Of a stretch of 7,083 nt of DNA, positions 5,734 through 7,083 are shown piece after piece; the stretch's first letter is position 1, and every line of letters starts with the position of its first letter. Source of the DNA: Clostridia bacterium. GTDB taxonomy: Bacteria; Bacillota; Clostridia; Oscillospirales; Butyricicoccaceae. The DNA lies in assembly GCA_017396925.1 (NCBI GenBank), contig JAFQKM010000150.1:1-7083 (forward strand), read 5' to 3'. The position numbers were made by a program, and so were the translations under genes. The notes below the pieces were generated by a model. That model had not been told where the DNA came from, searched no databases, and was given only the letters and a program-made list of their open reading frames with translations.

Positions 5734-7083
5734 ATGAAAAAAATACTGAGTATGCTGTTGAGCATCGCAATGCTGGTGTCTCTGAGTGTCACTGCCTTTG
5801 CGGCCGATGACACTTCGGTCGGCGTCATTGGCGGCGCCGACGGTCCCACATCGCTTCTGATCAGCCCCAATCCCGGCGCGGTGTTGGAGACTCCCGATCT
5901 GGAGAATATGACCGAGGCCGAGTTGGATGCCTATTATGCCCAGCTGGAAGCCCAGTATGAGGCTGAAATGGCAGCCATGGCTGCCGAGCAGAAGGCCCAG
6001 ATGATTGCCGCAGCCAAGAGTCTGATGCCCTACAAGACCGGCGTCAATGTCTGGCTCAACGGTGCCTATATGACCTTCACCGATGCAGTGCCCGTTGTGA
6101 AGGAAGGCCGCACACAGGTGCCTTTCCGTGCCATTCTCGAGGGCCTGGGCGCCACCGTTTCCTATGATGCCGGCAAGATCGACGCCGTATTTGCCGACGG
6201 TTCGGTGATGAAGCTGGCCATTGGCTCCAAGGTTATGACCTATGCCTATGGCGAAAACAATGCCGAGCTCACCACCGTCAACATGGACGTTGCCCCCTTT
6301 ATCGATAAGGCCACCGGCCGCACCTATGTGCCCGCCCGCTTTATCGGCGAGACTCTGGGCCTGACCGTCACATGGGATCCCGAACTGTGGGTCGCCTATA
6401 TCGTCGACTGGGATGCGCTGGAAGCCGAGATCGACGGCCAGTTCACCAAGATCAACGAGATGCTGGCGCTGTCTGTCAGTGCCCAGCTGGACGAGACCAA
6501 GACCTATAAGTCCACCGACAGCATCACCCTGTCGGGCGTTCTCGACGGCCAGAGCAAGGATCCCTTCGAGATCTCCCTTAAGGGCACCGGCCTGACCCAG
6601 GGCCAGAATATGTCGGGCTCCTATGAGATCGGCATCGACATGGGCGGTTATAAGTCCCTCATCGAGGCCGAAGGCGCCGAGATGGAAGCTGCCCTTGATG
6701 TGATCGATGGACAGACTGTTGATATGATCATCCACGCCGAAAACGGTGTCTTCCTGCGCAGCGATCTGATCAATCTGCTGACCGGCGGCATGGTCGCCGA
6801 AAACGGTTGGCTGGAAGTTGTCGGTATGGAAGATATGAAGGCCCTCTACACCGAAGCCGGCATCAATATGGACAACCTGATCACACAGGCCACCGCTCCC
6901 GGCTTTACCATGGGCAAGCTGGTTCGCGCCATGTGCGAGGACGGCGAACTGGGCAGAGCCATGGGCTATATGGCCCCCGACAGCACCGGCCGTATGTTTA
7001 CAGCCATCTATGCCGCCATGCTGGGCGACGAGCAGATCAAGGTCACCGGCTCTTCTTCCAAGACCTATAAGTGCACCTTCGAC
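5734..7083 (+). CDS. Exported stalk-domain protein with OadB-like IGGADGPT motif (3' end outside window)
   Basis: The window holds 450 codons with no stop. Residues 1-23 form a signal peptide: KK, a hydrophobic core, then VTAFA with cleavage likely before ADDTS; there is no lipobox. Residues 28-43 of the precursor read SVGVIGGADGPTSLLI, nearly copying the Na+-site segment of OadB. Residues 60-95 are rich in Ala, Glu and Gln and probably helical. Residues 104-225 resemble the copper amine oxidase N-terminal (stalk) domain: VNVWLNG, RTQVPFRAILEGLGATVSYD (126-145), then a second half RTYVPARFIGETLGLTVTWD (196-215). Despite the name, such domains in clostridia are usually found in secreted proteins without enzyme activity. 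Residues 226-450 are strand-rich and unrecognised, with SITLSGVLDG and GSYEIGIDMGGY segments. The start is set by AAGGAGG (5718-5724), nine bases upstream. It probably lies on the outside of the cell; its function is unknown. Confidence 0.88.
   Translation, partial: MKKILSMLLSIAMLVSLSVTAFAADDTSVGVIGGADGPTSLLISPNPGAVLETPDLENMTEAELDAYYAQLEAQYEAEMAAMAAEQKAQMIAAAKSLMPYKTGVNVWLNGAYMTFTDAVPVVKEGRTQVPFRAILEGLGATVSYDAGKIDAVFADGSVMKLAIGSKVMTYAYGENNAELTTVNMDVAPFIDKATGRTYVPARFIGETLGLTVTWDPELWVAYIVDWDALEAEIDGQFTKINEMLALSVSAQLDETKTYKSTDSITLSGVLDGQSKDPFEISLKGTGLTQGQNMSGSYEIGIDMGGYKSLIEAEGAEMEAALDVIDGQTVDMIIHAENGVFLRSDLINLLTGGMVAENGWLEVVGMEDMKALYTEAGINMDNLITQATAPGFTMGKLVRAMCEDGELGRAMGYMAPDSTGRMFTAIYAAMLGDEQIKVTGSSSKTYKCTFD

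Noticed and set aside
5710..6735. A 341-codon minus-strand open frame opposite the exported protein
   Set aside because: It has Gly/His/Ile-rich shadow composition, and its end overlaps the promoter and ribosome site of the sense gene.

Overview
The window looks like a chromosomal segment of an anaerobic, low-oxygen-niche member of the Firmicutes, most likely a gut Clostridia of the Oscillospiraceae/Ruminococcaceae type. This is inferred from three things: strong AGGAGG-type ribosome sites before nearly every gene, a ywiB-argS pair like that of Bacillus and clostridia, and a biotin-dependent sodium-pump decarboxylase operon. Coding regions are GC-rich with AT-rich spacers. I see no tRNA, rRNA, CRISPR array, insertion sequence or prophage gene. 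The longest gene-free stretch is 1173-1451 (279 bases), which holds two divergent promoters and a leader.

Layout. Positions 1-717 (minus strand) hold the N-terminal 239 codons of arginyl-tRNA synthetase (argS), cut by the window edge. Just upstream of it, 747-1172 (minus strand) encodes a DUF1934/YwiB-type small beta-barrel protein, and the pair is probably co-transcribed. Divergently, 1452-4814 is a four-gene operon for a membrane oxaloacetate decarboxylase sodium pump. It consists of the carboxyltransferase (oadA), a small anchor subunit (oadG), a free-standing biotin carrier protein and the Na+-translocating beta subunit (oadB). It ends at a strong intrinsic terminator (4842-4879).

Downstream are two single genes, each with its own promoter. 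The first (4940-5569) is a YcxB-like two-helix membrane protein with a very acidic C-terminal tail, followed by a terminator. The second (5734 to the window end) is an exported protein with a signal peptide, an alanine/glutamate-rich helical stretch and a copper-amine-oxidase-N-terminal-like (stalk) domain.

How the genes work together. The biotin carrier takes CO2 from oxaloacetate at OadA and delivers it to OadB, which decarboxylates carboxybiotin and exports Na+; OadG holds the complex together. The most striking observation is that the exported protein at 5734 carries, right after its predicted signal-peptide cleavage site, a 16-residue copy (11 identical, the rest conservative) of the Na+-site segment of OadB encoded about 1.7 kb upstream (core IGGADGPT). 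The codons are largely different, so the match is at protein level. The two downstream genes also share a TAAAATATA promoter core with the same 17-base spacing.
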